64,000 nt of DNA from Bugulina stolonifera. Lineage: Eukaryota > Bryozoa > Gymnolaemata > Cheilostomatida > Bugulidae. The translations under genes and the position numbers were made by a program. The stretch lies in the NCBI GenBank assembly GCA_935421135.1, contig OW285188.1, positions 23,723,233 to 23,787,232 on the forward strand, in the 5' to 3' direction. Positions 38,691 through 51,204 of the stretch are shown one piece after another; position 1 is the first letter of the stretch; the number at the start of each line of letters is the position of its first letter. A model generated the notes under the pieces. That model did not search any database, was not told where the DNA came from, and saw nothing but the letters and a program-made list of their open reading frames with translations.

Positions 38691-41600
38691 CATAGAGGTA
38701 ACACCATAGAGGTAACACCCCATAGAGCAGGAACTTAAAAATTTTCCGCTATTAAACACCGATTGGCCACTTGATGCCAGTTTTCCCCACGGGCGGCCAT
38801 GATGCGATGGGGATTTCGTCCGTTTGTTTACATTAGTTACCATTACAATTATATATAAAGCATAAAAATTTTCAACGCTGTTATTTACAGATACTAAATG
38901 TGTAAAATGTTTTGAATTTATATCTAAACTGTTTAATAATATCTCTGCTTTTCTACAATAACAGTGATTTTAAAAATCTCTTTGTAAAATAAGACTTTAA
39001 AGAAAAATAAGAATAGATGTTTACTCGACGAAATAATACTAGTAACCGACTAGCACGGCAGCGTATATCGGTAAAAAGTCTGTGAATGCGTTGATTGGTC
39101 AACCAAAACAAAACCGCATATTATTGGGTATTAAAATCTCTAATCGCTAACATGATAGGCTTATTGTGCAGAATTATCTACCCATTGATAAAGGACTTTC
39201 GATAGCGCGTGAACAATTCCCTGTTCATTTCAAAAAATGAGCGTGGAGCTAGTTGTACTAGTGGCATTCCTGGAACAATAATAATACAATCTGACAATCT
39301 CACATAGTTAACATTGGTGTGATTGCAAGAGTGTACTTTGGGTTTCTTTGGACTAACAGTGTGGTTAGTAGGAATACAGTACGGTTGTTGTGAGTTGGAA
39401 CTGGAAAGACAATGAAATAAAATTCAATTGTTTTTATTAATTAATTGTTATTGTAGAATTATTGTTGTAAAATTAAAAATTTACTCAATAATAAAATTAA
39501 ATAATATAATAATTTTAATTAGCCCAGAAGTTATAGCAAGTATAATATTGTTTAAAATTAATAAGCACATTCATTTATCCAGTAATAGTGGAATCTCTCG
39601 GTACTGTTATTGATTGATTGAGGCTGAGTTAAATTAACTTTGCTCACTGTCACTGCTGTACCTGTAGTTATTAATTATAGTAATGGTAATAGGCTACTAG
39701 TACGTTGTAAATATAGTAATACTATCAGGTGAAGTTGTGATCGCGACTCACTAGCAATTTATTACAATAGTCACAGATCAAAATCACTCACTCATTAGAT
39801 CAGTGACTACACTATACCTACTAAACTAACTATTATTTTATTAATTCAGGTGATTTCCATAGACTATCTATCAACATGAACATGTTTATCATTGAATTGA
39901 TTATATTTATTATTATATAATTATTTTATAATATTAATATTTGTGATTGTAAATTAATTTTTTTGTAATAATAATTATAATAGCAATAGGCTATAAATAT
40001 AATAGACCTATTATGATGATAATTATTGTAATTGTGTTGTAGGCCTATCATCATTACTTTGAATGTTAGTATAGGCTAACTTTATATTGCTAGGAAATTT
40101 ATTTGAAAAATCTATAAACTATCAATGACTTTGTTTCACAGATGTGAACTTTCCTTTGTCCATTCCTGTCTAGAGTTTGATTCCGAGGCTTTGTAGTATC
40201 TAATTGCCTAGCACAGTTAGTAGCCTAAATACATTATAATCAAAGATCTACACCAGCTTAGCATAATCTTAGAATGGTTTCAAGTTAAACTATAACTGAA
40301 AGGAAAGATGATATGGAAGGAAAAATCTAAATTTATTAGGGCTGTTAATTAGTCATTAAACATTATAATGTAGAACGTTGAATAGTCTTATGCAAGTTTA
40401 TAGGCCTACGTCATTTATTTAATTTCTTGGTAACAGTTTGTTTAACCAAAACTTTCCTAGCCTTTCTACCTACAATAGAATAGGTGCAGGTTGAGTTGTA
40501 GCATTGATTTGTTATTTATAGGTTGGAGATTAAAGTGAAATCGGGATACCATGATGCACATCGCCACAACTCTATGTGTGGTGCTCATCCATCATACCCA
40601 TCAAGTAGGTTATGATTATGAACTCTTTTCCTGGGACTCGTGCACACAAACTGTAGCAACTGCTTCCCAATTAGAAATGGGTTTCACGATTAAAATGAGA
40701 TGCTTGATTTAATTAAGGCTTGTTGTTTTATATATATGTGTTAGAAGGTACTTGGTAGATTTCTGTCGTCTATTATAGAGCTGTTATGAATTTAATTCAT
40801 AGGTAACATCCAGAGTGATCAACTATATCAACATATATGTCTTATCGAAATCGTACTTTATTTTACTCTGATATAGCCTAATGTGATGCCAATTTGGCAA
40901 GAATTATGTAACTGCTAATAGCTGTACTATTATGGTAGAACAGTAGGCATTGAACATGTTTCGTTACTGCTTTATTATTTGGATCTAATACCTCTTATAT
41001 GTCTGTAAACTATTTATCTGTGGTAAGCGTGAAGCATTTATTTATCTGGTATCAATTTCCTAATATAGGTCTACTAGACAGAATATTGATCTGTGCTGAT
41101 GCTGTGAATTTTGAAGAGCTGGCTGACCTTGTTCCTAAGAATGGCAAGGAGTGACTTCTGAATATTGAATAAGAGTTCTCATGCTATTTTTATTCAGTAA
41201 ATATTTAAAATAGATTTGGTCAAAATATTGGCATTTATACTCCATGTTATGAATTGGTTTTGCTTGTCTACATTAATGTTTTTATTTGTAATATGCAAAT
41301 CTGTTCTACATATAGAAATACACCTATTAATACTTATACTCTATCAATCATGTGATACCAGGGTAAACCATAGGATGTAGGACAATTAACAACTACAGTA
41401 GCTTTAGCTGTTTGAGATAAAAGTAAAGTAATCTCGCCTACTAAAAGCCAAAATAACTAGAACTAGGAGCTGTGTAATAATAATTTTGTGATGTACTTAT
41501 ATACTAATGTACAATATTTGCAATTACCATGCAGTTACTATCAAAGTCACAAAATATAATAAATACAATAATTGTGTTGGTCTGAAATAATTGGAAAATA

Positions 41601-41826
41601 TGTGTGCAACAGAAAATTTCAGATTATTGGTAGCAAAGAACAAATTCTGACTACTAACTAAATGACTAACTAATCATAGCAGCGCATAGGTAACTAATGT
41701 AAACAAACGGTAACTACCCCAACACATCATGGCCGCTAGGGATGAAAAGTGGCATCACAAAATTTACGGGAGTTCCTGCTCTAGGGGAGATAACTCTATG
41801 GGTAACACCCCAGAGATAACTCTATG
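38691..41826. mobile_element. 3.1-kb element with long inverted repeats and 8-bp target duplication
   Basis: Inverted repeats of about 140-150 bp (38691-38841 and 41690-41826) begin CATAGAG and share AGAGCAGGAACT, GCGGCCATGATG and CGTTTGTTTACATTAGTTAC. Flanking TGGAGGTC occurs at 38683-38690 and 41827-41834. The 2.8-kb interior is AT-rich with no frame over about 60 codons, so it is non-autonomous or decayed. The 8-bp duplication points to hAT-like integration; the superfamily is inferred. Confidence 0.85.
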
Positions 41827-41834
41827 TGGAGGTC

Positions 41835-42478
41835 GCAAAGAACTGCTAGGTTAGCAGCAAGGTCAAGGCCAGATAATGTTATGTTAAAAACGTCATTGGT
41901 ATTTGACCAACAATTTAGGTGACGTTCTGCACATTAGACTACTTTTTTCAAGATTCTATTTTTTTCACGTTCATGTTGATGTTGTGTTGCTTCTTTATTA
42001 TTGGTTGTTTGATAAGACAAAAAGGATACACTAACACCGTTACAAACACCAGTATAGCGCATACTATGGAATAATCACTGTGCTCGTAGAAAAGAAAGAA
42101 CAGTCATAAGGATGATTAGTGCGTGAAAAATCAGCAGCCGATTCTAGTCAAGTCTTGGTCTATGCTATTGAATTTGATTGATTGATTTGATTTTCTTTGA
42201 GTTCAGTTACGTTTCAATTTCATTCTCACGTTTGCACCCGGCCTTCACCTAGTGACCTTTTTCACACTCACAGTGACTGTTAAAGGCAACTAGCTACTCT
42301 CTACTCTGATGAACTCAACCACCAGTGAGCACTACCACTGCTAAAAGTCGAAGTCAGGTGCAATAGTCGAATAGAAAGTATAGATACGACAGCTCAGATA
42401 TAAGTAATAAAGAATAAATATACGTATTTAATTATAATTATATTTATTCTTAATCTTCAGCAGACTGAGACTCTTCTC
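41835..42478. other. Upstream flank of the zinc-finger/coiled-coil gene
   Basis: No coding region. It is probably the promoter and 5' UTR of the gene starting at 42479. No clear core promoter motif was seen. Confidence 0.45.
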
Positions 42479-45400
42479 ATGGCAGCGTTCATGGTAAGTC
42501 AGTTTAACTTTTTAAATTTCTGATAGAGATAGATTAAGATCGGACACAGCAGGCTATAACCATAGGCCAAAGGCACTACAGGCCGACTCAGGTTGATCAC
42601 ATTACACAACATTGCGACTCTTTTTTACATTAGATCTACATGCATTATAACTATTGCTATTTTATAAATATCCACTGTGACACAATGCCTGGTGCCTACC
42701 GTTCCATGCACTATGATCCACGGGGAAGAAAAATCTCCAACCCTTCCCCTTATAGATAGAGATTAAAATTAGATATGGGCTTACAAACTATACATAGGCC
42801 CAAGGCATGATGGGCCAACTTAGGTCGGCCAAATTACACATTAGTAGGGTTGTCACCATGTTGTGAAATTGGGTCATATTTCTGGTTAGATTTGGTCATG
42901 CATTTATGTGATTATGTAGATGATTGGTAGAGTGAGAGAATTCCTTTAGGTCAAGTCAAAGCCAATGTGAATAAGAGCACAGTTCCAAATTTGACTCGTG
43001 TGATTAACTGTGCATAATAATAGGATTGCACTGTACCGTAGAGGTGCTGGTTCGGTTGTTGACTACGTATACAATCTTTTGTATGAAATTTTTCCTAAAG
43101 AGCAGTATAAAGTGACACAAGCCACTGTTCCCACTAGACATGATTCTCAGTTATCACACTTTAGTTACTCAACATAGAGACACTAATGCTGTTCTTAGCA
43201 TTTGCAAGTTGCTGGTCCTAGTCTTGGCCTCAATAGTTTAGGCCCTATGTTAATCAACAGTGACCTGTGTATGCAGGATGCTTAGGACTTCGATGTACTT
43301 CTCAGGACCTCGATGCTATTGTCACTGTAGCCATAAGCTAGATTCCCGTAGAAAGTTTCTATTTCAAAAAATTTTGACGTTAAAATTTTTTCCCTGGGCA
43401 CCAATGTTTGTATCTTTTCACTTTTAGTAGTAACTGATAGTATTGAGAGTTGTCATTTTTGTTGAACCTGCAATTCTCCAAAATTTGGTCATTGCAATTT
43501 TTACCATGCTCAACCATAATACATAATTGTATTATGGTAACTAGTTACACATTGAAAGGAGGAGATTAATTGAATTCTTTGATATTTATTATTATGGGCT
43601 ATGAATCCCTTCTTCTTAACCACCTTAGCCATATGAGGTTGCAGGTCATAACCAGCTCTGCTTGTGTATCATATAACACCTGACAAGGTACAGGCTGCCC
43701 GATTATGAAATCAAGGCTGGTAGCAGTAGGACAACAACACAGATGAATGCCTTTTAGGCGACAATAGTGCTAGTTGTTCCTCAATAACTTTAATCTCATG
43801 GTTGCATTTACATTACAGACACATCCTAGTGTCAGGATCAAAGGGACAGAAAACAACTATGAACCTGTACTATGTGTGCACCCAAAGTGTGCTGACCGCC
43901 CTCCACATATGCACTGTCCTTTCTGCGTTAAGACCGAGACATACCCAGATCCTGTCATTCTTAGAGCACATTACAGAGTTAAACATGTAGATAAAGGTCT
44001 GGACTTTGCTGGTGAGTAGCTACACTGAAGTCAGAACTACATGTATATAGAACCCGGTGGCCAACTCGTACGCTCTCTAATCATTTTTATGCAAATGCAT
44101 GCACTTAATTGTGTTTCCGTAGTCACCTGACATGTCTATGTCAATGTTTAATCAGTACTAACTATGTTTTCTTTTGTAGGTCTCAAAATATTGCGATGCT
44201 GTGATCATTGTGATATCGTTGGTGCTATAAAAGGTGAAAAGAAATTTAAAGGCCCACATTGGCACTGTTATAAATGTCGGAATGGTTTTAATCGACGGGA
44301 TGAAGCTATTAAGCATTATCGAACACATTTTAGGAATCCACAAACAACTTTTCAAATACAAGTAGCTCAGGTAAGACACTAGTATTTCTCTTTTTACATG
44401 ATAGGCCTACATGATTTATGTATTTAATATTTTTGATACTAAAATTTATGAATTCTAATAAAATGTAAACGTCCTAGTTGGAGGTATGTCTCTCAATTCA
44501 TTGTTAAATATTTATTCGAAATTTTGTATATAATAGAGTAAGTGGCTTAAAGATATGCGTAACGTTCGCCAAAACGACAGCGTATTTTGTATCCGCTTGC
44601 CACACCACCTTCATGATGCCTTTGGGTTTTGATTCAATATTTTCTGCTTTCAATGTAAGTAAACAAGTTTAGTTCATCGACATATTCAAAAATTTAAATG
44701 TTGTGTCTCTCTACCAAACAGTAGTAGCGAGTCGGTAAACATTGGTGTGTGACCCTCATGACACGATCATGAAGCAAAGTTGTTCCTTCTTGAATAACAC
44801 TTGTTCATTGATCCCACTATATAATCTGATTATCAGGAAGTGAATATTATGATGAACAATCTAAATAGTGCTGAAAGTGCAGAAGCTGTCGAACACATAG
44901 GGGATCACACTGACTTTGGTATACATGAAGCAATAACCGATGGTAGGTGAAGTTATTTCTTCCTACCTCCATTTGCTTATAGGATCATCTCGTCTCAACG
45001 TCTGCTGCCAGGAACTGGACAAGTGATCTTTGTTTAATGAAGAACAATTATAGTGCATATTCCATGCTTTGTAACCAAGTGTTTATCATGATGTGATTGT
45101 AGGGTACTATGTCTCTGAACAGTTTGCTAACCCTAAGCAGGAGTCTTCTGCGCAGGTTGCTGCCAATGAGACGGTAGACGCTGATGATGCACAGACAATC
45201 ATGATCATACAGGATCGCGAAGCCTATCAGGATAATAAAGATGCTTTTCTAACACAATCTGGTCAGGTAGGTTGTCTCGTTAACTTTACATTGATTGAAA
45301 TGATGTGAATAACCTCAAAATTGAAGTTAGTCGCACTAAAGAAACTGTCTATGTACCTGCTCGTCATGCAATAATACACTTAGATACATTTGTGGTGTAG

Positions 45401-46589
45401 TAGTTGTTCATACAATATATATTTATCTATCCTTATCCAAGTTGGTCTAATATCCTAGTTTTATTTTTCAAATCTACACTTGTATGATATATATTTTGTA
45501 TCAACTCAAGAGTTGTCCGCTCATGATTCGTTGTCTATGCCAGAGAAAATAACAGCTCAGAATGCGCCATGTTGGTACAAACAATGCTACCAATGCAGAG
45601 TGTTTTGGAGCATGTGTTGGAAATCATTGATTTGTTGACTGTTCATGAAGTTGCTCACTGAAATTTTCATGAAATCACATCTCTGGCCATTTTAGTTGAA
45701 ATATGTTTTACTATCATAGCTATCATATGAAGAGCTTTTACAACAGAAGAGAGATCTAGAACAGCATGTAGAAAATTTGGAAACCAATTTGAAAGCTATG
45801 GAAGACGCCAGGATGGAGAACGATAGACTAAAGGAGCAGAATGCTCAACTTGTGACACAGGCATGTATTGGAATGACCAAATTTGGTTTATTATGTACAT
45901 TTTGTATGCATTTGAAATCAGGTGGACTGTGTTGGTTTGTGGACAATCATGCTAATTGTTCATGGATCTTCAGCCTTTTCACAGCCGAGTCGTTCAATAT
46001 AAAGTACCTATAACTTGAGCCAACAGATTTCAATGAATTGACAACAGTGAAGTGTTGGGCACTGGGCTTGCTTAAATTGGGCTATTACGATTATGAACAA
46101 TTGCAGCCACAAATTTTTGTATATTACATTACATTTTTTAATGTATGAAAATTCCTTGTTTGCCAATGGATTTTTATCTTGTCAATCCAGCTAGTTAAAT
46201 ATGGTGAAGGTAGAGTGATGAGCCTTCAAGGTCAAGTACTGTATAATTATTTAAAATACTCTTTTTAGGTTCAGGAATTAAGTGAAGAAGTCCAAGGTTA
46301 CAGAGAGCTTTCAGATTCGAATCACAGTGATAAAATAGACAGATTAATTGATGATCTTACTAATGACTTGCAACGTAACACAAGACAAATTTTATATGAT
46401 CAGTTAATCAGAGTCAAACATGAAACTAGTCTAATGCTGAACAATTCTACTAAAGATGTACAACTCCAGGACTCGACCTCCCAGACATCCCTATCAGATG
46501 AGCCAACCTTGACCTATGCAATCATACAAGATATTGAAGGTCAAGACCCTGCACCTCCATTAAAAAGGTCAAGGATGGGTAGTTCTTGA
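42479..46589 (+). CDS. Uncharacterised two-zinc-finger, coiled-coil protein, 7 exons
   Basis: I do not recognise this family. Exons: 42479-42493, 43819-44011, 44180-44370, 44837-44942, 45103-45266, 45720-45860, 46269-46589; they sum to 1,131 nt (376 residues) with consistent phases. The first exon encodes only MAAFM. Exons 2 and 3 carry two C2H2-like units: CPFC with H-x4-H near residue 65, and HWHCYKC with KHYRTH near residue 115, the latter preceded by CCDHC. The stretch KGPHWHCYKCRNGFNRRDEA looks strongly conserved. The middle is acidic. Exon 6 and the start of exon 7 form a leucine-heptad coiled coil, followed by a tail ending KRSRMGSS, which could be a nuclear localisation signal. The intron after exon 6 appears to start with GC. 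A nuclear, dimeric nucleic-acid-binding role is inferred. Confidence 0.8.
42520..42850. repeat. Diverged direct repeat in intron 1
   Basis: A segment of about 90-100 bp at 42521-42615 recurs, diverged, at about 42753-42845. Both read like GATAGAGATTA, then CATAGGCC, AAGGCA, GGCC and ATTACACA in the same order. They lie about 240 bp apart. Confidence 0.65.
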
Positions 46590-46645
46590 GTACACTTATA
46601 ATATATGAACAATGTAATAATATTACTTGTATGCAAATATCACTT

Positions 46646-46651
46646 TTTATT
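46646..46651 (-). promoter_or_regulatory. Poly(A) signal AATAAA of the INO80E gene
   Basis: An AATAAA on the − strand, about 330 bp past the INO80E stop. It lies upstream of the + strand signal, so the two transcripts should overlap at their 3' ends. Confidence 0.6.
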
Positions 46652-46668
46652 TTGCTCAAAATATACCA

Positions 46669-46674
46669 AATAAA
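46669..46674 (+). promoter_or_regulatory. Poly(A) signal AATAAA of the zinc-finger/coiled-coil gene
   Basis: The first AATAAA on the + strand after the stop codon at 46589, 80 bp downstream. Confidence 0.75.
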
Positions 46675-46983
46675 ATATATCTTGATACAATCACAAGACA
46701 GTTACGCTGTACAATATTTACATTGCTATTATATATACAAAAATGACTGTATTAGTTAATATACAGAGTAAAGAATTATATATTTACTTTTGCATACATT
46801 GTCTGTATTTTGCCTTATACTAAATGTCAAGAAATAGTATGCAGCATAATATATGTCTGGAAGTATGGAGTAGTGTTTTAGTAATGTTTTCTCTCCTGGA
46901 ATAATCGTCCAAGTCAGTATGTTGTAGTACTGGGAAAGAGTCTCAGCTTATTGACCCATCACATGACTTACAGATCCATATTC

Positions 46984-48566
46984 TCATTTCATATCTATCA
47001 CTAAACTTGTATCTCGCTCATTATCGCTGTTCACTTCTTCGCTAAAACACAAATTATCTAGCACTAGCATAATAATATACTGTTGAGATATTCATTCAGG
47101 TTCTTGTAGATGCATGGTCTATCTAGGTAGAGATTCTCCAGCCTGACTTCTTAAACAATTATACTCCTCTGCTAACAAATGCAGGCAACAATCAATTGCA
47201 ATGAAGTGAAGAACTTGCTGTACATATTGAAATCAATGATTTTATACAAACAAAGGGACTGATAACTCTGAATGAGAGGAAGTCATTCGATTCCAGTGTG
47301 AATGATAAAGGTAGGTAATATCAAATGGTAAATGCTGTGTAACACACCTGTCGGCACTGTTGAAGATATCTACAGGCATAGAGGTTGTGGCCTTCTCAAT
47401 TGCAGGTACTTGTGGTCTCGAATCCAAATGTTTCTCTATATCTTCCAATGACAATGGGGGAGCTTTTTTGGCTGTTACTAAATAATAGTACAAACCATAT
47501 TAGTACTACATCACAAAAATATTTAATAAATTAATATTCATATTCGCAAGTCCTGCCAATAATTCACTTCTAAATTCAGATTTAGTTCGCAAGTCACATA
47601 TATAACCTATCATAGGCCCTAAGTAGAGCAGGCACCAACCTGGTTTGCTCTTTTTCACAGATTTTGATTTGGGTGTCTTCTTACTAGAGTCTTGACCATC
47701 CTCTGTATGACTTTGTGTACCATGCGTACTGCTGGACTGAGAAGACTGCGATTGTGATGACGGAACCTGTTTTTTTCTGAGCAAAACATAAGAAACTACT
47801 GATAAAACATTGGTACTGTATAGGTATTACTTCAGTATGACCAAATAAAATTGAACCAGAAAAATTCAGTGGTATTTGGGAGACTGGGGTTTTGAAGAAG
47901 AATGCACAGAAGTTAACATTTTAAAATTCGGTATCCTGTCTATTTTTACATGCATATTAGACTAAACCAAAGTAAATAAAGTTACATATTATATCAAGCC
48001 AATCTGATCATTCAAAAGTCAAACATGTTAGTCATTGGCCAGTGAACTCTTGCAGTATGTTTCAGACTTTCTGGAGAAAACAGTCTACTTGATGGTAAAA
48101 TTCATAAAAACCATATTTCTGTGTCCTCTTCATTGATACCATACACATTGTAAACGTTGAAAAATATTTAAAGTACAAACTTGGGAGCAGGTGGCCTTTC
48201 TGAATCACTGTCACTGTCAGTAGCATCAGAGTCACTGGAGGAGTCGGCTACTTTTTCATATTGCAGTATTCTATCTAATAAAAAACTTCTATCTCGAGAT
48301 ACTCTCAGTAACTTCTTCTGCATTTTCTCAAGCTGTTCTGACAATAGTTCATGTTCCTATGAAATGAGAACATCATCACTAGTTACCAGTTGCATCTATT
48401 ATTGTAATTACAAATAATATAGATATAACTAGGTAGGCTAATACAATTTATAACTCACATACACTAGTCCCTTTATCTTTCTTTTTAAAGTTTTATATTT
48501 CTGTTTGTAGTCTGTAGAATCTGATGAATCAATCACAGCTGCTGCTGCTGCAGGTTTTCCTTCCAT
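46984..48566 (-). CDS. INO80E: INO80 complex subunit E homologue, 5 exons
   Basis: Small nuclear subunit of the INO80 chromatin remodeller, 202 residues. Exons in transcript order: 48459-48566, 48181-48356, 47640-47776, 47348-47477, 46984-47041; they sum to 609 nt with consistent phases. The N-terminal coiled coil matches the family closely: [20 protein letters not shown] across the first splice, then [17 protein letters not shown]. An acidic serine run [16 protein letters not shown] follows, again as in vertebrate INO80E. The middle is Ser/Gln- and Lys-rich and poorly conserved. The last exon ends DTSLVIDMK, mirroring the LVIDIPE end of the human protein, which supports this short final exon. 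It converges on the neighbouring zinc-finger/coiled-coil gene. INO80E has no known enzymatic activity; its role is structural within the complex. Confidence 0.93.
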
Positions 48567-49662
48567 TATGTTTTATACTCAGCTAAAACAAACAGTGTAC
48601 TTTGTGTGAAACTTAAAATTTATCAAAGATACTATTTAGGGTGAAAACTCGCAAATAAAAAAATTAAAAGCTGTAACAACTGCACTGTATTATGTATTAT
48701 GTATGTACATGCATCATCAAACATGTCCGTGCAACATCAGGTCTGGGGCTAGACAAATATTTAGGACAGATTAAGAATAATCCTATAGTTATATCAATAA
48801 CAACTCTTGCTTTACCTGTACACAACTACTTGTAGGGCCTATATTGCTAGCATGGAAAGAGCAGTGCTCCAATTAAAAAGAAAAGGTACTAATCCTGTTA
48901 GTTAACTAGTTCAAATTTTAATCATATAGACAAATAATGAAGACTCTGGGACAACAGTAAAATGAATTTAATCAGTTACAACTACCAACCACTGTAGCTT
49001 AGTATCCATTAGATAAAGCTATAAAGCAATAAACTCACATGACTTCCCCAAGAGATCCCACATTCATAAATCACCTTGAATGTAGTTTAGCTTAGCACTT
49101 ACACCAGCAGAAAAGGCAGAATTTTGCTATACTGTCAGCATTTTAAGCACGGTTCACCAGCTTATACTGGATAATTTAAATCAGTGGAAATATTTATAAT
49201 AGCATATTATAATATTATTTACATTTAATTATAATTTCATGATACATGTAGAAATAGTAGTGTGAGCAGTACAAGGCTATTATGTGCGATATACCAACTA
49301 CTAAATATACAAATGGCTAGGTCAGTGGAATAAAATTTTTCCTTAAATCAGTTATATATTATAAATGCATTTGTTTCCACTCAACTCAATTGAGTTGACA
49401 GTGGTTGGTGGTAATTATTGCCCTGAAATTCTTTGTTGCCGATACCTTTTTCTTTGCAGTTATGTATAGCCTGTGGAGAAAAGCTGTTGTGATACTGACA
49501 TCTGTTTGCACAGATTGTCTTTGGTTGATCTTGAGATTGATATAATACCTATAATATAAGTTGTTGCTTCATTTATTCTGTAATGTAAATTGGTTGGCAG
49601 AGAGATACGAGTACCTGTGGTCCACAGTAACATATACAGTACAACAGCCATAGCGTATTTTA
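48567..49662. other. Upstream flank of INO80E
   Basis: AT-rich with no supported coding region. A 16-bp perfect palindrome CAACTCAATTGAGTTG lies near 49384-49399. The proximal part should hold the INO80E promoter. Confidence 0.5.
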
Positions 49663-50062
49663 TCAAGGAGTAAAAGGGTGAGGAGGAGGCTTGTCTTTAA
49701 AGACATGTAGGCCTATATTGTATAACATATATAGGCCTAATGGTGTATGCAGCTTACAACCTCAAAATTTCGACACAGTCCATCCTTAATAAATAAAGAT
49801 AATACTATAAAACCTGGGTTACTTCACGTGTGTTTGTAATAGCAAGCAATTGTTAGCATTCTAATTGGCTACATTTCTAAGACGTCTTTGACGCCAAACA
49901 TTACTGTCATAATAACGTTCAGTAGCATTCACGCTAACGTTATTATATACTGGCAAAGTAAAAGTTGAACATTCAGTGACTCAACTGAATGTAGTTGGAA
50001 ACTGAGGTGAAAATCGCACGCAAATTTTACTAAGACGAGCCTCCTCCCTTGTACTCCTTGAA
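49663..50062. mobile_element. 400-bp element with inverted ends (MITE-like)
   Basis: The left end reads TCAAGGAGTAAAAGGG, then AGGAGGCTTGTCTT. The reverse complement of the right end reads TCAAGGAGTACAAGGG, then AGGAGGCTCGTCTT. The inverted repeats span about 30 bp with a 3-bp gap and few mismatches. No exact target duplication is clear. The interior contains an inner inverted pair around TAATAACGTT/AACGTTATTA near 49910-49948. No open frame. Confidence 0.75.
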
Positions 50063-50922
50063 TTTATTTACCTACTCTACTATTTACATCATCATTTTAT
50101 AACCTTGCCATTCTCTTGTGATTACCAGGCTCATATTAATATATAGCCTACATACATGGATAATGCATTGCATATACATGTATGTTATATCTTTAATCAT
50201 GATCCTGATCATGAGTGAGGTTGAAATTAATCAAATTAAAATTACCAAAAAGTATAATTATATTATTAGGCATATATAAATAATTTAATAATGTCAGATA
50301 TAATTATAATATAATATATATATATATATAACTTTATTTAATGTGCAATATCAGTATACAGTATGTATGAATATCAGCATCATGCTTTTGTTTTTTTTAC
50401 ATTGAAAACTTTTGCATGTTTTTCATGCTGTTGCACAGGTACTTAAAAAGGAGAACAAAAGAAGCTATACATCAAGAAAGCGAGAAGAGAGAGAAATGAC
50501 AAAAAGAAAAAAAAAAAGGAACATGACAGTGACAGAGAGAGGAAACAAATGTGTACAGATAATGATATTTTTTTTCTCTTTATATAGTGTATAATTCATA
50601 CATAAAATAGATACCACAATATATACTAACATACGAAGTAAAGACAATTTGGAATTGAAAATTTTACAATATTTACAATTACAAAAATTTTACATTATGT
50701 TGATATTAGTTAATGCATTTCATAGGAAATGAAATATTACATATGTAAAGTTTGTATATTGTACATACACATTTACCACATTAACAGTTGTACATAAGCT
50801 ATACACATATATGCATGGTAGAAAAGGAGATGATGTAATGTTAGTTTTTGCATTATGGCAAGGAAGATAATAAAGGTAAATATAAGAAACGCATTATCAT
50901 TGTGTTATATCTCACATGTTAC
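50063..50922. other. Low-complexity intergenic interval
   Basis: Includes a TA microsatellite near 50310-50332 and a lysine/arginine-rich open frame near 50448-50560 following an acceptor-like CACAG. I see no recognised gene. Confidence 0.5.
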
Positions 50923-51204
50923 CTACACTTTATCAATAATATTAAGCAAAAGGTCTATTATTGATTTTCGGAAAGGAAGTTTTAATAGTGATCTAACTTG
51001 TTTAGGGAGTATGTTGAAATGCTTTAGTATTGACAGTTTAAGTTTATTATGGTGGTAGTTACTGGGTATAAGTAAACCTGTACGGGATTTGGTATTATTA
51101 CATAAAACAATATTGAAAAATTGAATTTGGATGTATGACGGGGCTGTTTTGTGAGCTATGGTGTGGGCTAGTAAAGTTGTGTGAAAGGCTGCAAGTTGTG
51201 GAAG

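Noticed and set aside
50412..50594. Lysine/arginine-rich frame after a CACAG acceptor
   Set aside because: It is a low-complexity A/G-rich tract, the neighbouring frame looks equally plausible, and no partner exon was found.
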